Part shown: positions 15,925-22,460 of the stretch, piece by piece | Layout of the letters: every line of letters begins with the position of its first letter | Numbering within the stretch: position 1 is the first letter of the stretch | Source of the DNA: an uncultured Thermomicrobiales bacterium | GTDB lineage: Bacteria; Chloroflexota; Chloroflexia; Thermomicrobiales; UBA6265 | Length of the DNA stretch: 24,229 bases | Direction of reading: 5' to 3' | Assembly (NCBI GenBank): GCA_902806355.1 | Contig: CADCWI010000079.1 | Coordinates: 1-24,229, forward strand | Position numbers and translations under genes: made by a program | The notes under the pieces: model-generated | Databases searched by the model: none | What the model was told of the DNA's origin: nothing | What the model saw: only the letters and a program-made list of their open reading frames with translations

Positions 15925-16395
15925 TCAGCTTCCGCCACCGTCCCAGAACACACGCTGGAACTCCGACGTATCGTAATAGCCGACGAAGCTGACGATCTTG
16001 CCTCCGGTGACACGAATCATGGCGACCTGTTCGGAGATCATCTCGCGTCCCTGCCGGGCCGAGTATTCCCGGATCACGAACTGAATCGCCGCCCGGTCCG
16101 GCGCGGCGATCACATCCGTCACGTCCCAATGCGCGTTCGGATAGGACGAGACGACGGTTCCGAAGTACGCCACGATGTCATCCGCTGGTCGAATCGGCGC
16201 TGAATGCGGATGGGTGCGAAATGTTGCGTTGGCGGCGAGGGTGTTCCGCAACCGGCGGGGATCTCGCGCATCGAGCGCCAGGAAGAATTCACGGCCCAGC
16301 GCCTCGACGACCTCGGTCGCGGAAAGTCCGGATGCGCCGTATTGCTGATCGGACGACTGCATGCGCTGGGAATCTGCCGGTGTGGACGAACTCAT
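15925..16395 (-). CDS. SnoaL-like / NTF2-fold protein
   Basis: A 156-residue protein with the SnoaL-like polyketide-cyclase/ketosteroid-isomerase pattern: a helix with EALGREFFLALDARDPRRLR (about 30-50), ATFRTHPHSAPIRPADDIVA, strands with WDVTDVIAAPDRAAIQFVI, and the closing MIRVTGGKIVSFVGYYDTSE. The fold binds small hydrophobic molecules or acts as an isomerase or hydrolase; the function here is unknown. The first 25 residues are Ser/Gln-rich and probably disordered. The ATG at 16395 has GAGG about ten bases upstream. It lies 22 bases after the DinB gene stop on the same strand, so the two are probably one operon. Confidence 0.85.
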   Translation of the reverse strand: MSSSTPADSQRMQSSDQQYGASGLSATEVVEALGREFFLALDARDPRRLRNTLAANATFRTHPHSAPIRPADDIVAYFGTVVSSYPNAHWDVTDVIAAPDRAAIQFVIREYSARQGREMISEQVAMIRVTGGKIVSFVGYYDTSEFQRVFWDGGGS

Positions 16396-16417
16396 CTATG
16401 GCGGTCCTCGGGCGTGA

Positions 16418-17041
16418 TCAGAGCTTCAGGGTCTCAGGGGACAGCTTCAACAACTCGTCAAGATGCGTCTTCTGGATTTCAGCCAGGCCTTCGCGCGCGC
16501 CGACTTGGTCGAGAGTCGCATCCATAGCCCGAAGATGCCGGTAATCATGGACGGCCAGGTGCTCGGCAAGCTCGCGAACCGTGACATTGTATTCCCGGCG
16601 ACTGATGCCCTTGAGATGCCAGGCATCATCAGGCAAGCTCCGAAGCAGCGAGCAGGTGCTCTGGCGCAAGCGGCGGAACTGCGACATGAGCACGATCGGC
16701 GGCCGCCCCTCGTCCGCTTCCATCGTCGCTGGGTCGGGTCGCCACGGTGAGAGCTTGTCGAGGTTGGGATCGTTCTGCGTCGCGATCAGGTGGAGCTTCG
16801 GGAAGATTCGCTGCTCTTCGTCACGCATCCCGATCACGAGATCCTTGACGGATGGCTCCCCGCGATGCACGGACCGCACCAGCCGGCTTGGATCATGAAT
16901 CGGGGACAACCACCGCGAGAGATGGTTGATCGTGAAATGCAGGCGAATGATGAGTGCATTGTTGTCGAGCCGACGGATCTGGTCGCGCTGATCGTCACCC
17001 ACCGGTGCATCGACATCGACAGGACTGGGCGCACTCCTCAT
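16418..17041 (-). CDS. DinB/DUF664-like four-helix protein (first)
   Basis: A 207-residue DinB-fold protein. The C-terminal helix pair has VTVRELAEHLAVHDYRHLRA, including the typical HDxxH metal motif. The earlier helix reads VKDLVIGMRDEEQRIFPKLH, where relatives usually have a His just before the L/M-R-D-x-E; here it is Gly, so one of the three metal ligands appears lost. DinB proteins are often thiol-dependent S-transferases or of unknown function. The ATG at 17041 has AAGAAGG eight bases upstream. It is followed closely by the SnoaL-like gene and preceded by a second DinB gene, with an 87-base gap containing two hairpins. Confidence 0.8.
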   Translation of the reverse strand: MRSAPSPVDVDAPVGDDQRDQIRRLDNNALIIRLHFTINHLSRWLSPIHDPSRLVRSVHRGEPSVKDLVIGMRDEEQRIFPKLHLIATQNDPNLDKLSPWRPDPATMEADEGRPPIVLMSQFRRLRQSTCSLLRSLPDDAWHLKGISRREYNVTVRELAEHLAVHDYRHLRAMDATLDQVGAREGLAEIQKTHLDELLKLSPETLKL

Positions 17042-17089
17042 CTTGACCGCCTTCTTCGTCCGCTAGCGCGGGTAGGTTGAATACCGGTA

Positions 17090-17125
17090 CGGGATAGTCC
17101 CGGGCCTGGACCATGACATGGTCCA
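17090..17125. repeat. Two adjacent inverted repeats between the DinB genes
   Basis: CGGGA-TAG-TCCCG (17090-17102) and a perfect 9+1+9 inverted repeat, TGGACCATG-A-CATGGTCCA (17107-17125), lie just after the stop of the upstream DinB gene (minus strand). No T-run follows on either strand. They may be a weak terminator, a processing site or an operator for the downstream gene. Confidence 0.55.
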
Positions 17126-17128
17126 ATC

Positions 17129-17746
17129 TTACGCGAGAACATCCTTTACCTGCACCAGGTGCCGGTCATCATGGTCGCAGACGTTGTCGAGCAGCCAATG
17201 GAGGGTAATGCCGCCGTGCTTCGGGAGGATCCCGCCTCGGGCCCACGCCGTGTCGTCCAACGTCGCCAGGAGATCGATCAGCGCGAGGCGCTCGTTCCGG
17301 AATGCCGCGAGCACGGTCAGGGGATCCGTGGAAGAATAATCATGCTCGATCGCCCAGAGCGAGTCGTCATGCTCCTCCAGCACCGGCGTATCCTCCGCCA
17401 GGATGCGATCCACACGGTTCCGGATCACGTGCTCCCAATCAAGAAAATGGGGAAGGATCTCCACGATCCCCCAGCCTCCATCCTGGGACGGCTGCGAGAG
17501 CTCTTCCGGACTGCGGTCGGCAAGCAGGCGAGCGAGCTCGTCCGGAACGGAGGCCAAAGCCGTCCTGATCGAATCGATCGATCTGCCTGGTGTGCCCTCC
17601 GATCCCGGCGAACGCTCCTGGCCGCGAGAGGATCCGCTGGATTCCAGGCCATCCTCATCGACCCCGTCCGCTCCCGTATTTCCACCGCCGGAGCTGGACG
17701 GAGCTTGGATCAACGTATCGCTCATTCCGCGGATCAACATGATCAT
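17129..17746 (-). CDS. DinB-family four-helix protein (second)
   Basis: About 205 residues. A Ser/Gly-rich, probably disordered N-terminus (to about residue 55) precedes a complete DinB fold: GGWGIVEILPHFLDWEHVIR with the first metal His, then ITLHWLLDNVCDHDDRHLVQ with the HDxxH motif. All three expected His ligands are therefore present, unlike in the neighbouring DinB gene. The start is uncertain: ATG 17746 has a weak GTGGGA upstream, and ATG 17740 and 17725 are alternatives that remove 2 or 7 residues. The activity is unknown; family members include bacillithiol or mycothiol S-transferases and metal-dependent hydrolases. It is followed by the other DinB gene on the same strand. Confidence 0.82.
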   Translation of the reverse strand: MIMLIRGMSDTLIQAPSSSGGGNTGADGVDEDGLESSGSSRGQERSPGSEGTPGRSIDSIRTALASVPDELARLLADRSPEELSQPSQDGGWGIVEILPHFLDWEHVIRNRVDRILAEDTPVLEEHDDSLWAIEHDYSSTDPLTVLAAFRNERLALIDLLATLDDTAWARGGILPKHGGITLHWLLDNVCDHDDRHLVQVKDVLA

Positions 17747-17976
17747 GAACGTTCATTCCCACTCGTGCACCTGTGTGCGATTACCGTCTGCCCGATCACG
17801 CCTTTGCTCCTCGCTGATGCGCGACCTTTCCAGCCCTCGCGGAATGGCGCACGATACTCGCCAGCATCGCGATTCTACTCCTGAGGCCGAGACCAGCCCG
17901 ATCGCACCCGATGTCGTGCCGGCTCCGGACATAGCCGGAACAGGTACGCGGCCGCACCATTCGGGGCGGCTCGTCG

Positions 17977-18411
17977 TCATTCGGTTTGGATCGCCAGCTC
18001 GATCGGATCATCCACATTGCCAATCAGCCAGGCCCGCATGTCGAACCTCGACGCGGCAAAGGATACGATGATCATCAAGGCGTCGGGGTAATGGGCTTCG
18101 CGGAGATCGACCGCGGACGGTGTCGCCGGGCCGGTTAAATGCGAGTGAACGATCCCTCCCAGGTGCCACCCGTTTTCACGGATGACACGGAGCGCGGCGA
18201 TCACCTCCTCCGGGTCCATCGTGTATCGCGTCGCCGAGGCAAGGATATTGGTGCCGCGAAAGAAGTGCACCGCTCTCATCCGGCCAGCACCGGATTCATC
18301 GCGCGTATCCCGATCGACCGCGAGCAGCCCGACACCTTCATGCGGGATCGCGGATCGCAGGTGGGACTCGATCTCATCTCGAATACTGACAGGCAGGTAC
18401 AGCATCTTCAT
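17977..18411 (-). CDS. JAMM/Mov34-type metalloprotease
   Basis: A 144-residue protein with the complete zinc site of the JAMM family: E25 in PHEGVGLL and H89-S-H91-x7-S99-x2-D102 in VHSHLTGPATPSAVD. Bacterial members remove small ubiquitin-like sulfur carriers (for example Mec acting on CysO) or cleave C-terminal peptides from them. No sulfur carrier (ThiS/MoaD/CysO-like) or E1 gene is in this window, so the substrate must be encoded elsewhere if this is the role. ATG 18411 and ATG 18405 are both possible starts; GACGGG just upstream slightly favours an early start. It is the first gene of the minus-strand series here, 230 bases before the DinB gene. Confidence 0.9.
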   Translation of the reverse strand: MKMLYLPVSIRDEIESHLRSAIPHEGVGLLAVDRDTRDESGAGRMRAVHFFRGTNILASATRYTMDPEEVIAALRVIRENGWHLGGIVHSHLTGPATPSAVDLREAHYPDALMIIVSFAASRFDMRAWLIGNVDDPIELAIQTE

Positions 18412-18455
18412 CCCGTCACTGTACCGCGCTCCCCGTCACTATCCCCGCTGAACGG

Positions 18456-18461
18456 TACAAT
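18456..18461 (+). promoter_or_regulatory. Possible -10 box for the metallopeptidase operon
   Basis: TACAAT on the plus strand about 130 bases before the ATG at 18592. There is no clear -35 at the right distance, so the call is weak. The rest of the 180-base divergent spacer shows nothing else. Confidence 0.3.
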
Positions 18462-18591
18462 GCTGACCGGGAGGCACCTCTCCGCACCGATCTGTCACCC
18501 GCCCGACCCCAGAGGTTCCACCTGCCTGGGACCTGCTGCCCTGGTCTCCTGATTCACTGGCCTCCCCGGCTTCCAAACCACTGGAGTGCTC

Positions 18592-20202
18592 ATGCGACCC
18601 TCAGATCACCGTCGATCCCTGCTCGTGGCGCTCACGACGCTCATGCTCCTGGTTTTGCTCATCACGGGCGATGCAACGTCGATCGCGCAAACGCCCGCCG
18701 CGAACCCGCATGCTCCCGCGAGCGATGGCGTTGCGACGCCTGACGAGAACCTTTTGCTCGCCGCCATCCAGCCGGAGCAGCAGGACGAAGTCGCCCGTGA
18801 TGTGCCGGACGGCCTGCCGGTCTACGAGATCACGGCAACTCTCCAGCCCCAGCAATCCCGCTCGCAGGTCCCAACCGTTGAAGGCGAGCTCCACCTTGCC
18901 TTCACCAACACCATTGGGGAGCCGCTCGATGCCCTGCCGTTCCGGCTCTATGCGAACGGGCCGGATGCGGAGAACGACGCGCTGACAGTGAGCGATGTCC
19001 TCGTCGATGGTCAGACCACCCAGCCGGAGCTCTCGGTCGACGACTCCGTGCTCGCCATCCCCTTCACGGAACCGCTGGCGGCGAATGACACGGCGGAGAT
19101 CACCATGGCGTTTACCGCCAGGCTTCCGGTGAACTCGCGGGAGCACTACGGGATCTTCGGGGTCGACACGCGGACCGGGACGTGGTCGATGGCGCACTGG
19201 TACCCGATCATTGCGGGTCGTGATCCGGAACGCGGCTGGGTGCTCGATCCATCGAGCGAGAATGGCGATCCAATATTCAGTTCGATCGCCCTCTATGATG
19301 TCTCGCTCACTTCCGGGGAGGATTGGCGAATCGTTACCACCGGGATCGAGACAGAGCAGTCCAGCGCCGACCGCGACGGGATGATGACCCGCCGGTATCT
19401 GTCGGGACCGGTGCGGGACTTCACGGTCGTGGCGGATGCCGACCTCGATCTGGCAACTCGCGAGGTGGACGGGATCACGATCAACTCGTGGTTCCAGCCG
19501 GGTCAGGACGCGGTCGGTGAGGCCGTCCTGACCTACGCCGCCCAGTCGGTGACGATCCTCGAACCGGTGCTCGGGGCGTACCCGTATCGTGAGCTCGATC
19601 TCGTCGCGGTCGAGCTGAGCGGAGCCGCCGGCGTGGAGTTTCCCCAGCTGATCTACATCGGTGCCGGATACTATACGGACCCCCTCTCGACGGAAACGCC
19701 CAGCAGTCTTGATTTCACCGTCGCTCATGAAGTCATCCATCAGTGGTTCTACAACCTGGTCGGGAACAATCAGTACGATGTCGCCTTTATCGACGAGGGC
19801 CTGACGAACTACCTCACCGCTGGCGTCTACGTGCAGGAGCAATACGGTGACGCCGCGGCCGCGCGTGCCATCGAGCAATATCTCCGCGGGCCGTTCGAGA
19901 ATGCCGTGAGAGACGGCCGCGACCCGATTGTCGATCAGCCGACGGACGATTTCGTGCCCGGCAACGCTTACGTGCTCGCGGCCTACTCCAAGGCACCGCT
20001 CGGGTTCGAGGCGATCCGGGAAGAGATCGGTGACGAGGCATTCTTTGCCGCCCTTCGAGGTTATGTCGCCGAGTTCAGTTTCAGCGTCGCCACGCCCGAT
20101 GACCTGCTGGCGGCGTTCGAGGAGGCATCCGGGGAGAATCTGGATGCGCTCTGGACGCATTGGTTCGAACGGGCGGAAGGTGAGCGGGACGTCGCTCCAT
20201 GA
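18592..20202 (+). CDS. Exported M1-family (aminopeptidase N-like) zinc metallopeptidase
   Basis: A 536-residue gluzincin. The zinc site is H379-E-x-x-H383-x18-E402 in AHEVIHQWFYN and DEGLTNYLTAG, as in M1 aminopeptidases. The exopeptidase GxMEN motif is changed to GAAGVEFPQL, so aminopeptidase activity is uncertain. The N-terminal half is the usual beta-rich domain (TATLQPQQSRSQVPTVEGEL to about residue 240). Residues 1-30 form a signal peptide or anchor: MRPSDHRRS followed by a Leu-rich stretch (LLVALTTLMLLVLLITG). Start ATG 18592 has GGAG five bases upstream. The protein should act outside the membrane. The stop overlaps the ATG of the next gene by four bases, so it is coupled to a PIG-V-like mannosyltransferase. 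Confidence 0.9.
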   Translation: MRPSDHRRSLLVALTTLMLLVLLITGDATSIAQTPAANPHAPASDGVATPDENLLLAAIQPEQQDEVARDVPDGLPVYEITATLQPQQSRSQVPTVEGELHLAFTNTIGEPLDALPFRLYANGPDAENDALTVSDVLVDGQTTQPELSVDDSVLAIPFTEPLAANDTAEITMAFTARLPVNSREHYGIFGVDTRTGTWSMAHWYPIIAGRDPERGWVLDPSSENGDPIFSSIALYDVSLTSGEDWRIVTTGIETEQSSADRDGMMTRRYLSGPVRDFTVVADADLDLATREVDGITINSWFQPGQDAVGEAVLTYAAQSVTILEPVLGAYPYRELDLVAVELSGAAGVEFPQLIYIGAGYYTDPLSTETPSSLDFTVAHEVIHQWFYNLVGNNQYDVAFIDEGLTNYLTAGVYVQEQYGDAAAARAIEQYLRGPFENAVRDGRDPIVDQPTDDFVPGNAYVLAAYSKAPLGFEAIREEIGDEAFFAALRGYVAEFSFSVATPDDLLAAFEEASGENLDALWTHWFERAEGERDVAP

Positions 20203-21398
20203 CCGAGGGGCAGGATGCAGCTGACTCCGGAGGCCGGATCGCACGGTTGCTCCACTCGCTTACGGTCCAGTCCCTCCTGATCCTGCTGGCGACCCGGCTG
20301 CTCCTGTTCGGCGCGAACTGGTTTACGCTCGGTATTTTGCCCCGCCTTCCCCTTTACCCGGCGCAACTGCCGGACACCTTCCTGCCGGGGACCCGCTGGC
20401 TCGATGGCTGGGCCCGGTGGGACACGTCGCACTATGTCACGATCGCACTTCATGGCTACGGCGGTGAGGGCAACCTGAGCCACGATGGCGGGCTCGGGTT
20501 CTTTCCGCTGTTTCCGTTGCTGATGCGTGGCCTGGTGACCTTGACTGGCCTTGAACCGACGGAAGGCCGGCTGGCAGCGGCCGCGATCGCGATCGCCTGC
20601 CTGTGCATCACCGTCGCCGTGCCCGCCTTTGCCCAGCTCGTGCACCGGCGATTCGGGCCGGACGTGGCTCGCACCGCCGTGATCCTGCTCTGCGTCTCTC
20701 CGTTCAGCTACTTCTTCTCCGCCGGCTACAGCGAATCCCTGTTCCTGATGCTCATCGTGCTGGCCTTCACGTTCGCCGACCGCCGCTGGTGGATTGCCGC
20801 CGCACTGATCGCCGCCCTGGCAACCTCCTCCCGGTTGGCGGGTTTGGCGTTGCCACCGGCGCTGCTCCTGCTCGCGTGGCGACGAGGGGCATCGATTCGC
20901 GACCTGATCGGCATCTCGCTGATCTCTCCGATCGGTGCCGCCGCCTTCGTCGGTTACACGTCCTGGCGGTTCGACGATCCGCTCGCCTACTTCCACGCGC
21001 AGCAGCACTGGGGAGGGTGGCGGGAACATGTCGGCGATTACCTGACGCTGTTCACCCAGCACCCGAGGGAGGCGTTGCTCGGCGATCCCCGCAACCAGAT
21101 CATCGTGCTCAACGTTGCGCTACTCGTGCTCTGGCTGGCGAGCCTACCCTGGGTCTGGCGCCTCCTGGACCCGGGGATCGCCCTCTTCACGACACTGATC
21201 GTCGTCGCGCACGGGATCATGACTTGGGTCTCGCTGGGCCGGTACCTGCTGCCCGCGATCGGCTTCTACATCGTCGCGGCGCTCCTGCTGACCCGGCCAG
21301 GATGGCGGGAGTGGCCGCGCGACATCACGATCGCCGGGTCGACGGTGGTGCTGACGATGCTGACGATCCTGTTCGCCCACGGCTTCTGGACGATTTAA
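20199..21398 (+). CDS. PIG-V-like mannosyltransferase, multi-spanning membrane protein
   Basis: About 399 residues with many hydrophobic segments, resembling bacterial relatives of the GPI mannosyltransferase PIG-V (GT-C fold). Diagnostic stretches are WLDGWARWDTSHYVTIALHG, GLGFFPLFPLLMRGL, LCVSPFSYFFSAGYSESLFL, ATSSRLAGLALPPALLL and WVSLGRYLLPAIGFY. The Asp in RWDTSHY is the likely catalytic acid. Such enzymes use polyprenyl-phosphate mannose on the outer side of the membrane to modify lipids or proteins. The ATG at 20199 overlaps the metallopeptidase stop (ATGA), so the two are coupled and may act on the same envelope substrate. The stop codon lies inside the first copy of a 35-base tandem repeat. 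Confidence 0.87.
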   Translation: MTEGQDAADSGGRIARLLHSLTVQSLLILLATRLLLFGANWFTLGILPRLPLYPAQLPDTFLPGTRWLDGWARWDTSHYVTIALHGYGGEGNLSHDGGLGFFPLFPLLMRGLVTLTGLEPTEGRLAAAAIAIACLCITVAVPAFAQLVHRRFGPDVARTAVILLCVSPFSYFFSAGYSESLFLMLIVLAFTFADRRWWIAAALIAALATSSRLAGLALPPALLLLAWRRGASIRDLIGISLISPIGAAAFVGYTSWRFDDPLAYFHAQQHWGGWREHVGDYLTLFTQHPREALLGDPRNQIIVLNVALLVLWLASLPWVWRLLDPGIALFTTLIVVAHGIMTWVSLGRYLLPAIGFYIVAALLLTRPGWREWPRDITIAGSTVVLTMLTILFAHGFWTI

Positions 21399-21487
21399 CT
21401 GCCTGGCTCGCGTTCCGAGCGCGAGGTGGTCAACTGCCTGGCACGCGTTCCGAGCCTGAGGCGGTCAACTGCCTGGCACTCCTTCCA
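21397..21487. repeat. 35-bp tandem repeat, about 2.6 copies, across two convergent stops
   Basis: Units begin AACTGCCTGGC at 21397, 21432 and 21467 (period 35), with CGCGTTCCGAGC conserved in the first two copies and a decayed third. The first copy includes the last stop base pair of the mannosyltransferase (TAA, 21396-21398). The third overlaps the 3' end of the LLM gene, whose stop (TGA) lies at 21465-21467. Read on the minus strand, each unit repeats the end of that gene (a V/E-P-G-S then stop). Confidence 0.85.
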
Positions 21488-22400
21488 GACGAGAGTTGGA
21501 CATCTGTTTGGCCATGGCAACCGCCTCGCCGTATCGGGCCAGGGCTGCCTCGTTGAACGGGTAAAGGTTCGTCAACAGATGATGGACACCGAGATCGGCA
21601 TAGGCGGCGAGTTGGCTCCCCAGCCCCTTGGCATCGCCGGTCAGGTAACTCCCCGGCATGGTCATCCAGCCAGGGAGCACGCCGAGATCCGGATACCCGA
21701 TTGTCACTCCTCCCGTGATGACGAGACTCGCGGGATCGCGCCCTTCCTCCCGGCAGGCGGCATGGACCTTGCCGACCTCCGCCCGGACCCGGTCGGCATC
21801 GCCCAGCCAGTCAATGGTCCACTGATCGCCGAAGCGGGCCGTCAGACGGTGCATCCGCGGCCCGAACGAGCCGATCAGGATCGGAGGACCGTCCGCTCGC
21901 GGGCCACGTGGCCGGATCTCGCAGTCCGGGGCGGAGTGCCAGGTTCCGTGCACATCGACCGCACCGGTTCGCATCAGCGGGCGGATAATCCGCAGCGCCT
22001 CTTCGAATCGCGACACGCGGTGATCGAACGGCACGTCGAAGGCCGTGAACTCCGGCTCGTGCCATCCCGCGCCGAGCCCGAGGATGAGCCGGCCACCGGA
22101 CACCTCGTCCAGCGTGGTCGCCATCTTCGCGAGCAGGGCAGGATTGCGAAAGCCAGCGCAGAGCACCGTCGTCCCCAGCTCCACCCGCCCGGTCACGGCG
22201 GTCAACGCGGTGAGCATGGTCCACGCTTCCCAGAACCCGACGGTATCCTTGCCGGGAAAGCGATGGAGAAGATGGTCGTAGACCCAGATCGAGTCGAGAC
22301 CAAGCTGTTCGGCCTGTTGCGCACGTTCCTTCAGGTCTTCCCAGGATGGCGCAGTGCCCCGCTCGCTCTCCGCCAGCGGAAGGATGAGCCCGATTTTCAT
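21465..22400 (-). CDS. LLM-class (luciferase-like) flavin/F420-dependent oxidoreductase (second)
   Basis: A 311-residue luciferase-like TIM-barrel protein. Evidence: MKIGLILPLAESERG at the N-terminus, LGLDSIWVYDHLLHRFPGKD, TGRVELGTTVLCAGFRNPAL, the diagnostic DEVSGGRLILGLGAGWHEPE, and PPILIGSFGPRMHRLTARF. It is clearly in the same superfamily as the other LLM gene in the window but is not a close copy. The start at ATG 22400 fits the usual MKIG start and has AGGAG ten bases upstream; the longer frame to 22469 would overlap the divergent gene. Its C-terminus (MSNSRLEGVPGS) runs into the tandem repeat. The substrate is unknown; F420 or FMN is the likely cofactor. Confidence 0.92.
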   Translation of the reverse strand: MKIGLILPLAESERGTAPSWEDLKERAQQAEQLGLDSIWVYDHLLHRFPGKDTVGFWEAWTMLTALTAVTGRVELGTTVLCAGFRNPALLAKMATTLDEVSGGRLILGLGAGWHEPEFTAFDVPFDHRVSRFEEALRIIRPLMRTGAVDVHGTWHSAPDCEIRPRGPRADGPPILIGSFGPRMHRLTARFGDQWTIDWLGDADRVRAEVGKVHAACREEGRDPASLVITGGVTIGYPDLGVLPGWMTMPGSYLTGDAKGLGSQLAAYADLGVHHLLTNLYPFNEAALARYGEAVAMAKQMSNSRLEGVPGS

Positions 22401-22437
22401 GTGTCCTTGTCTCCTGTCAGCAGCGCTACCCCTACCT

Positions 22438-22451
22438 TTCCGGGGCCGGAA
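22438..22451. promoter_or_regulatory. Palindrome in the divergent spacer
   Basis: TTCCGG-GG-CCGGAA lies in the 60-base spacer between the LLM gene and the divergent ATP-PPase gene. It could be an operator shared by both promoters, but GC-rich palindromes occur by chance in this DNA. Confidence 0.3.
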
Positions 22452-22460
22452 TCCTGAACG

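Noticed and set aside
18601..20244. 547-residue open frame antisense to the metallopeptidase
   Set aside because: It mirrors the codon structure of the plus-strand gene, which has a full zinc site, signal peptide and ribosome site. The antisense translation shows no family signature.
20061..21062. 333-residue minus-strand frame rich in Gln, Arg and Gly
   Set aside because: Low-complexity translation opposite a clear membrane protein; a GC-rich shadow frame.
21397..21487. Possible CRISPR remnant
   Set aside because: The 35-base units are directly adjacent with no spacers between them and no cas genes are nearby.
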